Positions 9,045-17,307 of a DNA stretch of 32,171 bases are shown in pieces. Under the pieces are notes generated by a model. The model made no database searches and had not been told where the DNA came from. It saw only the letters and a program-made list of their open reading frames with translations. Origin of the DNA: Bacteroidota bacterium (GTDB lineage: Bacteria > Bacteroidota > Bacteroidia > Bacteroidales > Prolixibacteraceae); contig JAHEYT010000074.1 of the NCBI GenBank assembly GCA_023251455.1, positions 1 through 32,171 of the forward strand, written 5' to 3'. The position numbers were made by a program, and so were the translations under genes. How positions within the stretch are numbered: position 1 is the first letter of the stretch; the number at the start of each line of letters is the position of its first letter.

Positions 9045-10373
9045 ATGACCAAAGCTATTTCTCCTGAAATGAAAAGGTGGCGGCTGCAAATTTTTGCGGT
9101 AACCTGGCTGGCTTATTTCGGGATGTATTTTTGCCGTAAAAATTTTAGTGTGGTCATGCCGGTTTTAAGCCGTGACCTGCATACCACGAAGGAAGAATTT
9201 GCGATTGTAATTACCGTTTACAGCCTCATGTATATGATTGGCCAATTTTTGAACGGTTATCTTAGCGATCGCCATGGACCGCGTTTGATTGTGGGCATCG
9301 GGCTTTTGCTTTCGGTTATTTCAAACCTGATGATGGGCTGGATGGGAACTGTAGGTTCGTTTCTTTTTCTGATGGGGTTAAATGGCTTTGGGCAATCGAC
9401 TGGTTGGTCAGGACTGATCAAAAACCTGACGCCCTGGTTTAAAAAGAAAGAACGTGGCGTGGTGATGTCGTATTGGACAACTTGCTACGTGATTGGCGGA
9501 ATGGCGGCAACAGCCTTTGCAACTTATTGGCTGAGCAATCAAAATTTTTTCAGCGATTTGTCGTGGAGACGGGCTTTTTTAATTCCGGCAACCCTCCTCT
9601 TGGTCGTTTCGCTGGTCTATATTGTTTTTATCCGCAACAATCCGGCTGATGTTGGGCTAGAACCATTTGAAAAAGACACCAGCACTGAAAAAGGCAAGCG
9701 AAAAGAAAAAGCAGCTCACCTCGCGGTATTAAAAAACGGGGCAGTGTGGGTTGCGGCGACCATGTATTTCTTCGTAAAATTTACCCGGTATGCTTTCCTT
9801 TTCTGGCTCCCTCTTTATTTGTCCGAAGCACTGAAATACTCCGATGAGCGGGCTGGCTACACATCAATTGCTTATGAAGCGTTCGGATTTTTTGGGATTC
9901 TCGCGGCCGGTTACGCTTCCGACTACCTGTTTAAATCGCGCCGGTTTCCCATCAGCTCAATTATGCTTTTTTGCTTGGCCTTTGTGTTGTACCTGCAACC
10001 TCATCTCAGTCCGCTTGGAATTGCCCCCACCATCATTTCAATCGGATTAATTGGCTTTTTCACTTATGGCCCCGATTCATTAATGTCCGGCGCGGCGGCA
10101 ATGGACATGGGAAAAAACCATGGCGCCGCCATGGCTGCCGGAATAATCAACGGAGTTGGCTCAGCCGGTCAACTATTATCCCCTTTAGTGGTAGCTTACG
10201 TTTCAGGAAAATATGGTTGGGATGCCTTGTTCCAGCTTTTTGTTGTTGTTGCACTTATTGCGGCTTTATTGCTTATCCTGAAATGGAACTACGGCAAAGA
10301 GAATCAGAAAACGGGAAATGCAACGGAAAATACGACAGATTTTACACCCGAATTATCACCTGTAATCAAATAA
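9045..10373 (+). CDS. MFS transporter, organophosphate:phosphate antiporter (GlpT/UhpT-like) type
   Basis: 442 residues from the ATG at 9045 (a TTG at 9027 is in frame but overlaps the phnX stop). About 12 transmembrane segments are evident, with a charged central loop around the DTSTEKGKRKEKAAH stretch. The N-terminal FGMYFCRKNFSVVMPVL and the loop YLSDRHGPR fit the OPA family, whose GlpT, UhpT and PgtP members exchange organic phosphates for inorganic phosphate. Placed between phnX and phnW, 12 bp before the latter, it most likely brings AEP or a related phosphonate through the inner membrane, perhaps against the phosphate that PhnX releases. The family is clear; the substrate is inferred from context. 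Confidence 0.88.
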   Translation: MTKAISPEMKRWRLQIFAVTWLAYFGMYFCRKNFSVVMPVLSRDLHTTKEEFAIVITVYSLMYMIGQFLNGYLSDRHGPRLIVGIGLLLSVISNLMMGWMGTVGSFLFLMGLNGFGQSTGWSGLIKNLTPWFKKKERGVVMSYWTTCYVIGGMAATAFATYWLSNQNFFSDLSWRRAFLIPATLLLVVSLVYIVFIRNNPADVGLEPFEKDTSTEKGKRKEKAAHLAVLKNGAVWVAATMYFFVKFTRYAFLFWLPLYLSEALKYSDERAGYTSIAYEAFGFFGILAAGYASDYLFKSRRFPISSIMLFCLAFVLYLQPHLSPLGIAPTIISIGLIGFFTYGPDSLMSGAAAMDMGKNHGAAMAAGIINGVGSAGQLLSPLVVAYVSGKYGWDALFQLFVVVALIAALLLILKWNYGKENQKTGNATENTTDFTPELSPVIK

Positions 10374-10385
10374 AAACAAATCAAT

Positions 10386-11501
10386 ATGGACAATAAACTA
10401 TTTACCCCCGGACCATTAAACACAAAGTCTTCAGTTAAAGGAGCCATGCTCCACGACATGGGTTCGCGCGATGTGGAATTTCTTGAAGTTGTAAAACAGA
10501 TTCGCAGCGAACTGCTCACCATAGCCGGATTAAAGCCAGATGACGGTTATGATACGGTTCTAATGCAAGGCTCCGGAACTTTTGGCGTGGAGTCAGTCAT
10601 TTCAACCGCCATTCCAGCTTTTGGCCATTTGTTGCTAATTACAAACGGTGCTTATGGCGACCGCATCAAACAGATGACCCAAGTTTACGGGATTAAAACA
10701 ACTACCCTAAAGTATAAGGAAAACATAGTTCCGCCGGTAAAGGATGCAGAAGAAATTCTGCTGGACGATGAAACAATCACTCACATCGCTATTGTACATT
10801 GTGAAACGACAACTGGTATTTTTAATGACATCGAAGGAATCGGCTTATTGGCCAAAAGGTTCAGTAAGACCTATATTGTTGATGCGATGAGCAGTTTCGG
10901 GGCTGTACCTATTGATATGAAAGTGCTCGATATCGATTTACTGATTTCGTCGTCAAACAAATGTATTGAAGGTGTTCCCGGATTTTCGTTTGTGATTGCT
11001 AAAATTCAAACTCTTGAAAGTTGCATTGGTCAAGCGAGAACCGTTTCTCTCGACCTTTATAGCCAATGGATTGAAATGAAAAAGAACAACCAGTTCCGCT
11101 TCACCCCGCCAATCCAATCTGTTTTAGCATTTCGTAAAGCCATTGACCAATTAAAAGTTGAAGGCGGTGTTGAAAAACGTGCCGAACGCTACCGAAAAAA
11201 CTACCTGCGATTGATTGAAGGCACCGAGGCTTTGGGTTTGCATACATATCTTGATAAAAAAGATCAGGGATATATTATTACTTCATTCCTTTTCCCGGAG
11301 AACCCAAATTTCGATTTTACACGATTTTACGAAAGCCTGCACCTGCGTGGACAGGTGATTTACCAGGGAAAACTAAGCGATACCAACTGTTTCAGGATTG
11401 GAAATATCGGCCAATTGTATTTGCAAGACATTGAAAACCTCTTGAAAGCGATTAAAGAAGTTTTGGTAGAAATGAAGATAAGTTTGGTTCTCAAAAGGTA
11501 A
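10386..11501 (+). CDS. phnW: 2-aminoethylphosphonate:pyruvate transaminase
   Basis: 371 residues, the normal length. It is a cytoplasmic PLP class V aminotransferase that converts AEP plus pyruvate to phosphonoacetaldehyde plus alanine. The start LFTPGPLNTKSSVKGAML and the HDMGSRD stretch are PhnW hallmarks. The PLP lysine is K192 (SSSNKCIEG), with D166 (IVDAMSS) binding the pyridine nitrogen and MQGSGTFGVE binding the phosphate. It follows the MFS gene by 12 bp and is last in the run; a strong terminator (11528-11566) follows. A broken second copy of its 3' end lies at about 13546-13728. PhnW handles AEP but not hydroxy-AEP, which explains a PbfA partner. Confidence 0.96.
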   Translation: MDNKLFTPGPLNTKSSVKGAMLHDMGSRDVEFLEVVKQIRSELLTIAGLKPDDGYDTVLMQGSGTFGVESVISTAIPAFGHLLLITNGAYGDRIKQMTQVYGIKTTTLKYKENIVPPVKDAEEILLDDETITHIAIVHCETTTGIFNDIEGIGLLAKRFSKTYIVDAMSSFGAVPIDMKVLDIDLLISSSNKCIEGVPGFSFVIAKIQTLESCIGQARTVSLDLYSQWIEMKKNNQFRFTPPIQSVLAFRKAIDQLKVEGGVEKRAERYRKNYLRLIEGTEALGLHTYLDKKDQGYIITSFLFPENPNFDFTRFYESLHLRGQVIYQGKLSDTNCFRIGNIGQLYLQDIENLLKAIKEVLVEMKISLVLKR

Positions 11502-11527
11502 ATCGTATCAACTCTTAACAACATAAA

Positions 11528-11566
11528 AAGGGGCAATAAATTCTCAGAAAGAATTTATTGCCCCTT
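11528..11566. terminator. Bidirectional terminator between phnW and the - strand lipoprotein gene
   Basis: A 15-bp perfect stem (11530-11544 with 11550-11564, loop of 5) is flanked by A-rich and T-containing sequence on its two sides. It lies between two convergent genes (phnW ending 11501 on + and the beta-propeller gene ending 11586 on -), so it should stop transcription from both. Confidence 0.85.
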
Positions 11567-11585
11567 AACCATTTATCAGAAACGT

Positions 11586-13133
11586 TTACAGTGTTTCAAA
11601 GATTGTAACTACACCATCATTTTCACTGCTTATAATCAGCAGGCTTTTCCCAATTGGACTTTCTTCTGCCTGGATAAATTGCAGACCTTCAGGTGCATCA
11701 CCGCAATCCAACCATTGCAAATATTTTGGTTTAACCGGGTTGGTTACATCATAAACTGCAACCCCATCAGCCCGCTCCATTCCAACAAATAAGAGGTTCT
11801 TGTTACCAACGCGACCAATAACAACTCCTTCAGGTTCGGTACCTTTATCATCACTTCTTCCATCGTCGTAATTTTCTTCATTAACAGCTGTTTGGTCAAG
11901 TTCATTCCCACTGTCAAAGATTTGTTTGCCCGTGAGTCCGTTCCATATGCTAAAAGAACGTGCACCAAAAGAATACAGTTCGTCGAAATCTCCATCGCCG
12001 TCTTTATCACCAAGTGTAGTGGTAATATTTAATCTGCCCAGATTTGCTTCCAATTTCAAAGTTGCAGCATTTGGAAATGCGGCAGGATCTAAAACTACAG
12101 CTGCATTATTAATTCTCTTTATCTCTGAAAAACCAGAATACTCTCTGGCATCACCTTCATTGGCAGTAAATACAAAAGGGACGTTGTTGTTACTCAAAAC
12201 AGCAATTCCATCAGGCTGGTACATGCCATAAACAGGCCACGTTCCGAAATTTACAGTGTTGGAGGGTTTATCACTTAGATCAATTGAATTTTCAGAATTA
12301 TTATAATTTTTAAACCCTAGTGGCAATATCTTAACTATTTGCTTCGAATTAATATCAATTTCTGCAATGGCATTGTTCTCCTGCAATGTTACCCATGCCG
12401 TTTTTGAATTTTCGGAAACTGCAATGTATTCAGGTTCAATGTTGTTCGCGAAAGTTGCGCCGGGCCCAAAAATCCGAAGACCTTGTGATTTTAATTGCCC
12501 CTCCTGAGAAGCAAAACCGCTAAAATCAAGTGTATTTGCGACATACCCCTCTTCAATACTTATTATTGAAACCGTTCCATTTGGATCGGTCAGGTAATCA
12601 GCGCTTGGTTCACCTTCGTTTGCTGAAAGAATGTAACGACCGTCGGGTGAAAAGGTGACCATATCAGGTAATGCGCCAACCTCAACAGATGCGATTACTG
12701 CATAATCACTTGTATTGAAAACCAGAACTTTCCCATTATCGGTTTTGGTCAATGCTTCAACGGCCGCAGCTAGTTTCCCATTATTTACAGAAACACTGTT
12801 TACCAGGCCACCATAAATGGCCGTGTTTATATTCCCAATAACTACCGGAGAGGAAGGATCAATAAGATCAACTATTTCGATACGATTATTTCCAGAACTG
12901 TTATTTACAACAAACAATTTTTTTGTTGCCGGGTCAAAAGCACTGATTTCTGCAGCGCCGATGTCTCCTATATCAATAGATCCTGATAAAGTGAAAGTAC
13001 TCGATTCCTGACTATTTGGATTAATTTTAGCAGATTTCAATTCTGCATTTTCACCATCACTTAAAATGGGTCCTTTTTCATTACATGCAAGAAGAAGGAC
13101 AAGCCCAATTGCGACTAGTTGATTTTTTTTCAT
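11586..13133 (-). CDS. Choice-of-anchor I family beta-propeller lipoprotein
   Basis: 515 residues from the ATG at 13133, chosen because it gives a lipoprotein signal peptide (MKKNQLVAIG, lipobox LLLAC); the upstream in-frame ATG at 13160 would bury it. The body carries propeller blades with FDPATKKLFVVN, VTFSPDGRYILSANEGEPS and FTANEGDAREY segments and ends with VGMERADGVAVYDVTNPVKPKY, all typical of choice-of-anchor I proteins. These are cell-surface or periplasmic proteins whose activity is poorly known; some relatives are fused or linked to phosphatase or phytase-like modules. It is convergent with phnW, and a phosphorus role is only suggested by position. Confidence 0.85.
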   Translation of the reverse strand: MKKNQLVAIGLVLLLACNEKGPILSDGENAELKSAKINPNSQESSTFTLSGSIDIGDIGAAEISAFDPATKKLFVVNNSSGNNRIEIVDLIDPSSPVVIGNINTAIYGGLVNSVSVNNGKLAAAVEALTKTDNGKVLVFNTSDYAVIASVEVGALPDMVTFSPDGRYILSANEGEPSADYLTDPNGTVSIISIEEGYVANTLDFSGFASQEGQLKSQGLRIFGPGATFANNIEPEYIAVSENSKTAWVTLQENNAIAEIDINSKQIVKILPLGFKNYNNSENSIDLSDKPSNTVNFGTWPVYGMYQPDGIAVLSNNNVPFVFTANEGDAREYSGFSEIKRINNAAVVLDPAAFPNAATLKLEANLGRLNITTTLGDKDGDGDFDELYSFGARSFSIWNGLTGKQIFDSGNELDQTAVNEENYDDGRSDDKGTEPEGVVIGRVGNKNLLFVGMERADGVAVYDVTNPVKPKYLQWLDCGDAPEGLQFIQAEESPIGKSLLIISSENDGVVTIFETL

Positions 13134-13916
13134 CGTTAAAACTTTTAAATTATAGCGCACTGTTACAAATTAATAAACATGATTGTATATCAATAAAAGA
13201 TATTGATGTCTGAAATTTAAAAGCATTATTTCAAATAAAAAAAAGTAATGATTTGATTTAATGGTATATTATCTGTTATGTAACTGAACATGTCAATCGT
13301 ATAATACAATTGTAATAATTGGTCGGAATTAAAATTAAATTCCGGATATCGAAAGGAAGTTTGCGAGTTTTGAGTTTCATTTCTTCGACCAAGAGAAAAT
13401 TTTAGACCGCTCCTTTGGCGGCTTTCAGTTTCGATGGGGAATGGTAAAAACATTAAAATCCACTCAATTTTTGGTTTTATTCAAAACTTCCAGTCGGCAA
13501 ACTGCTCCATTAAATTCGGTAACAGTTGAAAAGACTTAAATTGTTTTAGGATTGGTACTATTAGGAATTGTATTTGCAAGGCATCGAAAACCTCTTGGCT
13601 GCGATCAAAGAAGTATTGGAAGAAATAGGAAAGAATAGTCCAATCGCAATTAAGAGTTTAGCCATTTCCCATCTAAACGAATCTAAAATGACTGAAGTTC
13701 AACTCTCAGAATTAAAATCATCTTTTTAATTAGTTTTCATAATTAACAAAATTTGAATTCGTGAAGGTCATGGAGGAATAAATAAAAATTTCAGGATGAT
13801 AAAACCAGTTAAATACTAATTAATTATAAAAATTTCTTTTAACTTTATAAGAAGAATAGTGCAGTTTTTTGAGTTTTTTTATCTTGTTAAAACTAGATAA
13901 ATTTAAACTTATCTAT
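13134..13916. other. Long AT-rich intergenic region
   Basis: About 780 bp without an intact gene. It holds the upstream region of the beta-propeller gene, including a 7-bp inverted repeat (ATCAATA at 13189-13195, TATTGAT at 13201-13207), a decayed phnW 3' end (see the pseudogene), and the probable promoter region of the DUF47/Pit pair. A 75-codon open frame on the minus strand (13226-13453) shows no signal peptide or recognisable motif and I do not call it. Confidence 0.6.
13546..13728 (+). pseudogene. Decayed 3' end of a phnW-like gene
   Basis: Bases 13546-13630 align by eye with the 3' end of phnW (about 11391-11475). The shared product reads NCFRIG.I, then, after a one-base deletion near 13565, LYLQGIENLLAAIKEVLEEI, against LYLQDIENLLKAIKEVLVEM in the intact gene. 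Upstream only a short, gapped trace remains. The frame then runs on to a TAA at 13726-13728, so the last 30 or so residues are not shared with the intact PhnW. It looks like the residue of a second aminoethylphosphonate transaminase gene or of a partial local duplication. Confidence 0.8.
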
Positions 13917-14540
13917 ATGTTAAGAGGTATTTTGCCGAAAGAATACGCATTCTTTGGTTATTTTGACCAAATGATCACTACTGACAAACAGATTAGTGAC
14001 TTATTCTTGTCAATGATGAGCAGGAATGATGAACGAACGGAAATATCTAAACAAATTAGAACTTTAGAACGTCATTCTGATTCTCTGTCAAGAAGTTGTA
14101 CCGACTTGTTGCACAAGACTTTCATTACACCTATCGAACGCAATGATATTTTTACTCTTGTTAAACGGCTGGATAGTCTTGCTGATCAGATTAATGCAGC
14201 TGCATTCAGAGTTTCGGCATACGACGTGAATGATATCAGATCTGAAGCGGTTGAATTCTCAAGCATTATACAGTCTTGTATTGATGTCCTCATGGTTGCC
14301 ATAAAAGACCTTAAAAATTTAAAAAACAAAAACCAGATACTTGAATGTTGTAAACGAGTTCACGAACTCGAAAATCAAGCTGATGAAATACTAAGAAGTG
14401 CCATATTGAGATTATTTAAAGAAGGAGAGTTATTACTGCTTATAAAATGGAAGGAAATTTTTGAAAGACTTGAAAAAGCAGTCGATAAATGTGAAGATAT
14501 TGCCTGTATCATTGAAAGTATTTTAATCGAAGATTCGTAA
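13917..14540 (+). CDS. DUF47/PhoU-related phosphate transport regulator
   Basis: 207 residues from the ATG at 13917; an in-frame TTG at 13869 is less likely. It is a cytoplasmic, all-helical protein of the DUF47 (PhoU_div) family, with long amphipathic helices such as FFGYFDQM at the start and a heptad-like middle (RTLERHSDSLSRSC). DUF47 proteins are nearly always encoded directly before Pit transporters and are thought to control them. The Pit gene begins 14 bp later, so the two are surely co-transcribed. Base composition is visibly more AT-rich than in the phosphonate genes. Confidence 0.9.
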   Translation: MLRGILPKEYAFFGYFDQMITTDKQISDLFLSMMSRNDERTEISKQIRTLERHSDSLSRSCTDLLHKTFITPIERNDIFTLVKRLDSLADQINAAAFRVSAYDVNDIRSEAVEFSSIIQSCIDVLMVAIKDLKNLKNKNQILECCKRVHELENQADEILRSAILRLFKEGELLLLIKWKEIFERLEKAVDKCEDIACIIESILIEDS

Positions 14541-14554
14541 TAATCATATTTCCG

Positions 14555-15586
14555 ATGGATTCACTGATGATTACTGTCATTCTGATTGTTTCGATCGCGC
14601 TAATTTTTGATATAATTAATGGATTTCATGATGCTGCAAATTCCATTGCAACAATTGTTTCCACTCGTGTCTTGTCTCCACGATTAGCTGTTTTTTGGGC
14701 AGCATTTTTCAATTTTATTGCCATGTTTGTATTTGCTCCTAAGGTAGCAAACACAATTTCTAAAATTGTAATCATTGATTCAGTTGATTCGGCATTTATA
14801 TACGTAGTATTAGCTGGTCTGCTTGGCGCAATTGTATGGGATTTGATCACTTGGTATTTTGGCCTTCCTACAAGTTCTTCGCATGCTTTAATTGGTGGTT
14901 TAATGGGTTCTGGAATAGCTTATAAAGGAGTGGAAATAATACGATGGGAAAAGATAATTCAAACAGTTTCATTTATTCCTTTAGCTCCTTTGCTTGGGTT
15001 TATTCTTGCATTTTTGCTGATGATTGCCATTTACTGGATTTTTCAAAAATGGGTTCCAAAAAAAGTTGACTGGTTATTCCGCAAAGGTCAGTTAGTTTCT
15101 GCGGCACTTTATTCTCTGGGGCATGGTGGTAATGATGCTCAAAAAACGATGGGTGTAATTGTTGCGTTGTTGATAGCTGCAGGAATGTTCGATCCGGAAC
15201 GCCAGCTTTCTATCTTAAATTGGGATACACTATGGATAATACTTTCCTGTCATTTGGCTATGGCAATTGGTACAGCATTAGGAGGATGGAGAATTGTCAA
15301 AACAGTAGGGATGAAACTCACTAAACTCAAGCCAGTACATGGATTCTGTGCGGAAACGGCCGGATCGGTTACAATTTTTTTAGCAACAAAACTTGGTATT
15401 CCAATTTCAACCACACATACTATTGCGGGTTCCATAGTTGGCGTTGGTTCTGTAACAAGTATTACGAGTATAAAATGGAAGATTGTTTTTAGGATCATTG
15501 AGGCATGGATACTAACCATTCCTGCTTCAGCATTGATTAGTGCTATCTGTTTCTGGATTATAAAACTTTTTAATTCTGATTTCTAA
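14555..15586 (+). CDS. pit: Low-affinity inorganic phosphate transporter (Pit/PHO-4 family)
   Basis: 343 residues, within the normal short bacterial Pit range. About 10 transmembrane segments are visible. Both halves of the PHO-4 signature are present: GFHDAANSIAT near the N-terminus (the usual form is G.NDaaN) and SLGHGGNDAQKTMG in the second half, with SSSHALIGG and STTHTIAGSIVG loops between. It moves metal-phosphate with protons across the inner membrane and can run in reverse. It is coupled to the DUF47 gene before it. With a nearby phosphonatase that releases phosphate, an uptake or overflow role is plausible. Confidence 0.95.
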   Translation: MDSLMITVILIVSIALIFDIINGFHDAANSIATIVSTRVLSPRLAVFWAAFFNFIAMFVFAPKVANTISKIVIIDSVDSAFIYVVLAGLLGAIVWDLITWYFGLPTSSSHALIGGLMGSGIAYKGVEIIRWEKIIQTVSFIPLAPLLGFILAFLLMIAIYWIFQKWVPKKVDWLFRKGQLVSAALYSLGHGGNDAQKTMGVIVALLIAAGMFDPERQLSILNWDTLWIILSCHLAMAIGTALGGWRIVKTVGMKLTKLKPVHGFCAETAGSVTIFLATKLGIPISTTHTIAGSIVGVGSVTSITSIKWKIVFRIIEAWILTIPASALISAICFWIIKLFNSDF

Positions 15587-15719
15587 TTTCAAGAAAGCTC
15601 TTCACTCTCCAAAAATTATTAACTATATATGCCAATTTTACGTATTGTAAATAGTAATTCATAAGGGAAAGTATCTAATATAAACCTGAAATTATTTTAC
15701 TAAAATAACAATCAGAGCT

Positions 15720-16043
15720 ATGAAAAATTTAAGTGGTATTGTTTCCGTCGAATTAAATGAAGGCCTTACAGATTTAGCCAAAATCTTAGGTATTGATGTT
15801 CATAAATACAAACCTGTAAGGTTTGAAAATTACCCCTTCTTCTCTATCTATTGCATCAATTTGGATAATAGTACTCAAGAAAAAGATTTCATTACGAAGT
15901 TTGAAATCATCATTTTAGATGTGGATAGAATTGATGAACTCTTTTCTAAATTCAATCTCAATATTGCGACAGAAGAGAAGTACCTTACTGTTGACATAAA
16001 TAAAGGCATTGCTATTTATTACCCTGAAAGTACGGACGAATAA
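15720..16043 (+). CDS. Small cytoplasmic protein of unknown function
   Basis: 107 residues, no signal peptide, no transmembrane segment and no Cys motif beyond one Cys. I do not recognise a family. It reads as a compact alpha/beta protein (MKNLSGIVSVELNEGLTD, then FEIIILDVDRIDELFSKF) and ends acidic. It follows the Pit gene by 133 bp, far enough for its own promoter. It is AT-rich like the Pit pair, which suggests these three genes share a history. Confidence 0.65.
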   Translation: MKNLSGIVSVELNEGLTDLAKILGIDVHKYKPVRFENYPFFSIYCINLDNSTQEKDFITKFEIIILDVDRIDELFSKFNLNIATEEKYLTVDINKGIAIYYPESTDE

Positions 16044-16061
16044 TCTAAATGAGACACATAC

Positions 16062-16091
16062 AAAAAAACCTCTACCGTTTAAGGCAGAGGT
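16062..16091 (-). terminator. Terminator for the 16132-16479 gene
   Basis: On the minus strand ACCTCTGCC pairs with GGTAGAGGT (one mismatch, 6-nt loop) and is followed by TTTTTTT. It lies 40 bp beyond the stop of the minus-strand gene and just after the plus-strand small gene, so it may serve both. Confidence 0.75.
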
Positions 16092-16131
16092 CTGAGTTTA
16101 ATCGAAAAAAACAAGCCCACTGAAATATATG

Positions 16132-16479
16132 TTATTTTGAGGCCTGAAGTTCAATTTTTACCAGATTTGATTTCGAATCAATCTGGAAAGTTTTTTCATT
16201 CTTATTGTATGAAGTGTATGAGGTAACTAGCTTACATTCGCCTGATTTTACATTGTCAATTATAAAATGACCGTCAAAATCAGTATAAGTTTTTTGGTCA
16301 GAACCATCTACTTTTACTTCCACACCAACCAAAGCTTCACCCGAAACTTCGTCGATTATATTTCCGCTCAGGGAAAGAACTACTGCTTCTGCTTTTGAAT
16401 TTGTTTTTGTTTCTGCTTTTTCAGCAAATGCCGATGTCGTTGCAAATGCGACAAGAAGGGCAAAAATTACTTTTTTCAT
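16132..16479 (-). CDS. Small exported carboxypeptidase-regulatory-like domain protein
   Basis: 115 residues. A signal peptide (MKKVIFALLVAFATTSAFA) is followed by a short Ser/Lys/Glu linker and one carboxypeptidase-regulatory-like beta-sandwich (LSGNIIDEVSGEALVGVEVKVDG, DFDGHFIIDNVKSGE). The same domain is used as the N-terminal extension of TonB-dependent receptors, but here it stands alone with no plug or barrel. Small free-standing versions are common exported proteins in Bacteroidota and their role is unknown. It is followed by its own terminator and is probably monocistronic. Confidence 0.85.
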   Translation of the reverse strand: MKKVIFALLVAFATTSAFAEKAETKTNSKAEAVVLSLSGNIIDEVSGEALVGVEVKVDGSDQKTYTDFDGHFIIDNVKSGECKLVTSYTSYNKNEKTFQIDSKSNLVKIELQASK

Positions 16480-16708
16480 AACTTGTATTTTTTGTTTATT
16501 GTTTTCGAATTAATACCTCCAAAAGTACCGTCAACCGATTAAAGCGGAATTAAGCATCAGTTAAAATATTATTACAGATAGCAGATTTCTAAAAGTTCGA
16601 AGGATTGATTGATTACAAAAAAATTACAAATCGTTGTTTTTATACTGAAATTGATTTTGCCAACTCGAATGCCGATAGCTAGGAGCGAAATATTTCCGTA
16701 ACAATGTA

Positions 16709-17188
16709 TTATTTCACTTTTGGTTTTTCAGGATACTCGCGTTCGCTGACGATCTCACCGTTTTTGCCAAAGTTTCGCCAAATGCCAACTTTCTCGCCCA
16801 TGTTGTAATGCAACTCATAGAGCAAACTGCCCGTTGCATCCCAAATCATCCAGGCGCCGTGCTTAAGTCCGTCCTTGTAGTTGGCCAGTCCTATCAGCAC
16901 TTTTTGTTCGTTGTATGTGATCCATGAACCATGCATCAGGTTGTTTTTGTACGATCGCACTTCATTCAACTGTCCATTCTCGAAATAAACATTTACGGTG
17001 CCATTCTTCAACCCGTTTTCAAGGTTCATTTCAATTTTGGTCTTGCCATTTGGGAAATAAGTAATGTATTTCCCTGTGTAAGCGACACTGTCGGCATAGT
17101 AAATGCCATCTACTTCTTTCAGTTCCTGGGCTTTGGCGACAAATGCAAAAAGGCCGATCATGACTATTAACAAACTGATTTTCTTCAT
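16709..17188 (-). CDS. Exported MORN-repeat (YwqK-like) protein
   Basis: 159 residues with a signal peptide ending at about residue 20 (VAKAQE). The mature part is a run of about five MORN_2-type repeats, for example YFPNGKTKIEMNLENGLKNG and YFENGQLNEVRSYKNNLMHG. Such proteins are often labelled as YwqK-type antitoxins, but the export signal and lack of a toxin gene make that reading unsafe. They are common exported proteins in Bacteroidota, perhaps binding surfaces or partners. It stands alone, 119 bp after the long T9SS gene, separated by a terminator. Confidence 0.85.
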   Translation of the reverse strand: MKKISLLIVMIGLFAFVAKAQELKEVDGIYYADSVAYTGKYITYFPNGKTKIEMNLENGLKNGTVNVYFENGQLNEVRSYKNNLMHGSWITYNEQKVLIGLANYKDGLKHGAWMIWDATGSLLYELHYNMGEKVGIWRNFGKNGEIVSEREYPEKPKVK

Positions 17189-17245
17189 GGTGCAATTCTA
17201 TTATTTAAAATTCCGGAATAAATTGTTCCGTAAAGTTATTGTTTT

Positions 17246-17281
17246 AAAAAGAGCTTCACTGGCATTTCGCCAATGAAGCTC
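17246..17281 (-). terminator. Terminator after the long T9SS protein gene
   Basis: A 13-bp stem with one mismatch (minus strand GAGCTTCATTGGC, 5-nt loop GAAAT, GCCAGTGAAGCTC) is followed by TTTTT. It closes the TonB-receptor/T9SS-protein transcript. Confidence 0.85.
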
Positions 17282-17307
17282 CAGATTCAATTTTATTATT
17301 TTATTCC

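Noticed and set aside
13226..13453. 75-codon open frame on the minus strand
   Set aside because: No motif, no signal peptide, AT-rich start and no neighbour support; it lies in a decayed spacer.
16709..17188. YwqK-type antitoxin of a toxin-antitoxin pair
   Set aside because: It has a signal peptide and MORN repeats and no adjacent toxin-like gene, so the antitoxin label would rest on the family name only.
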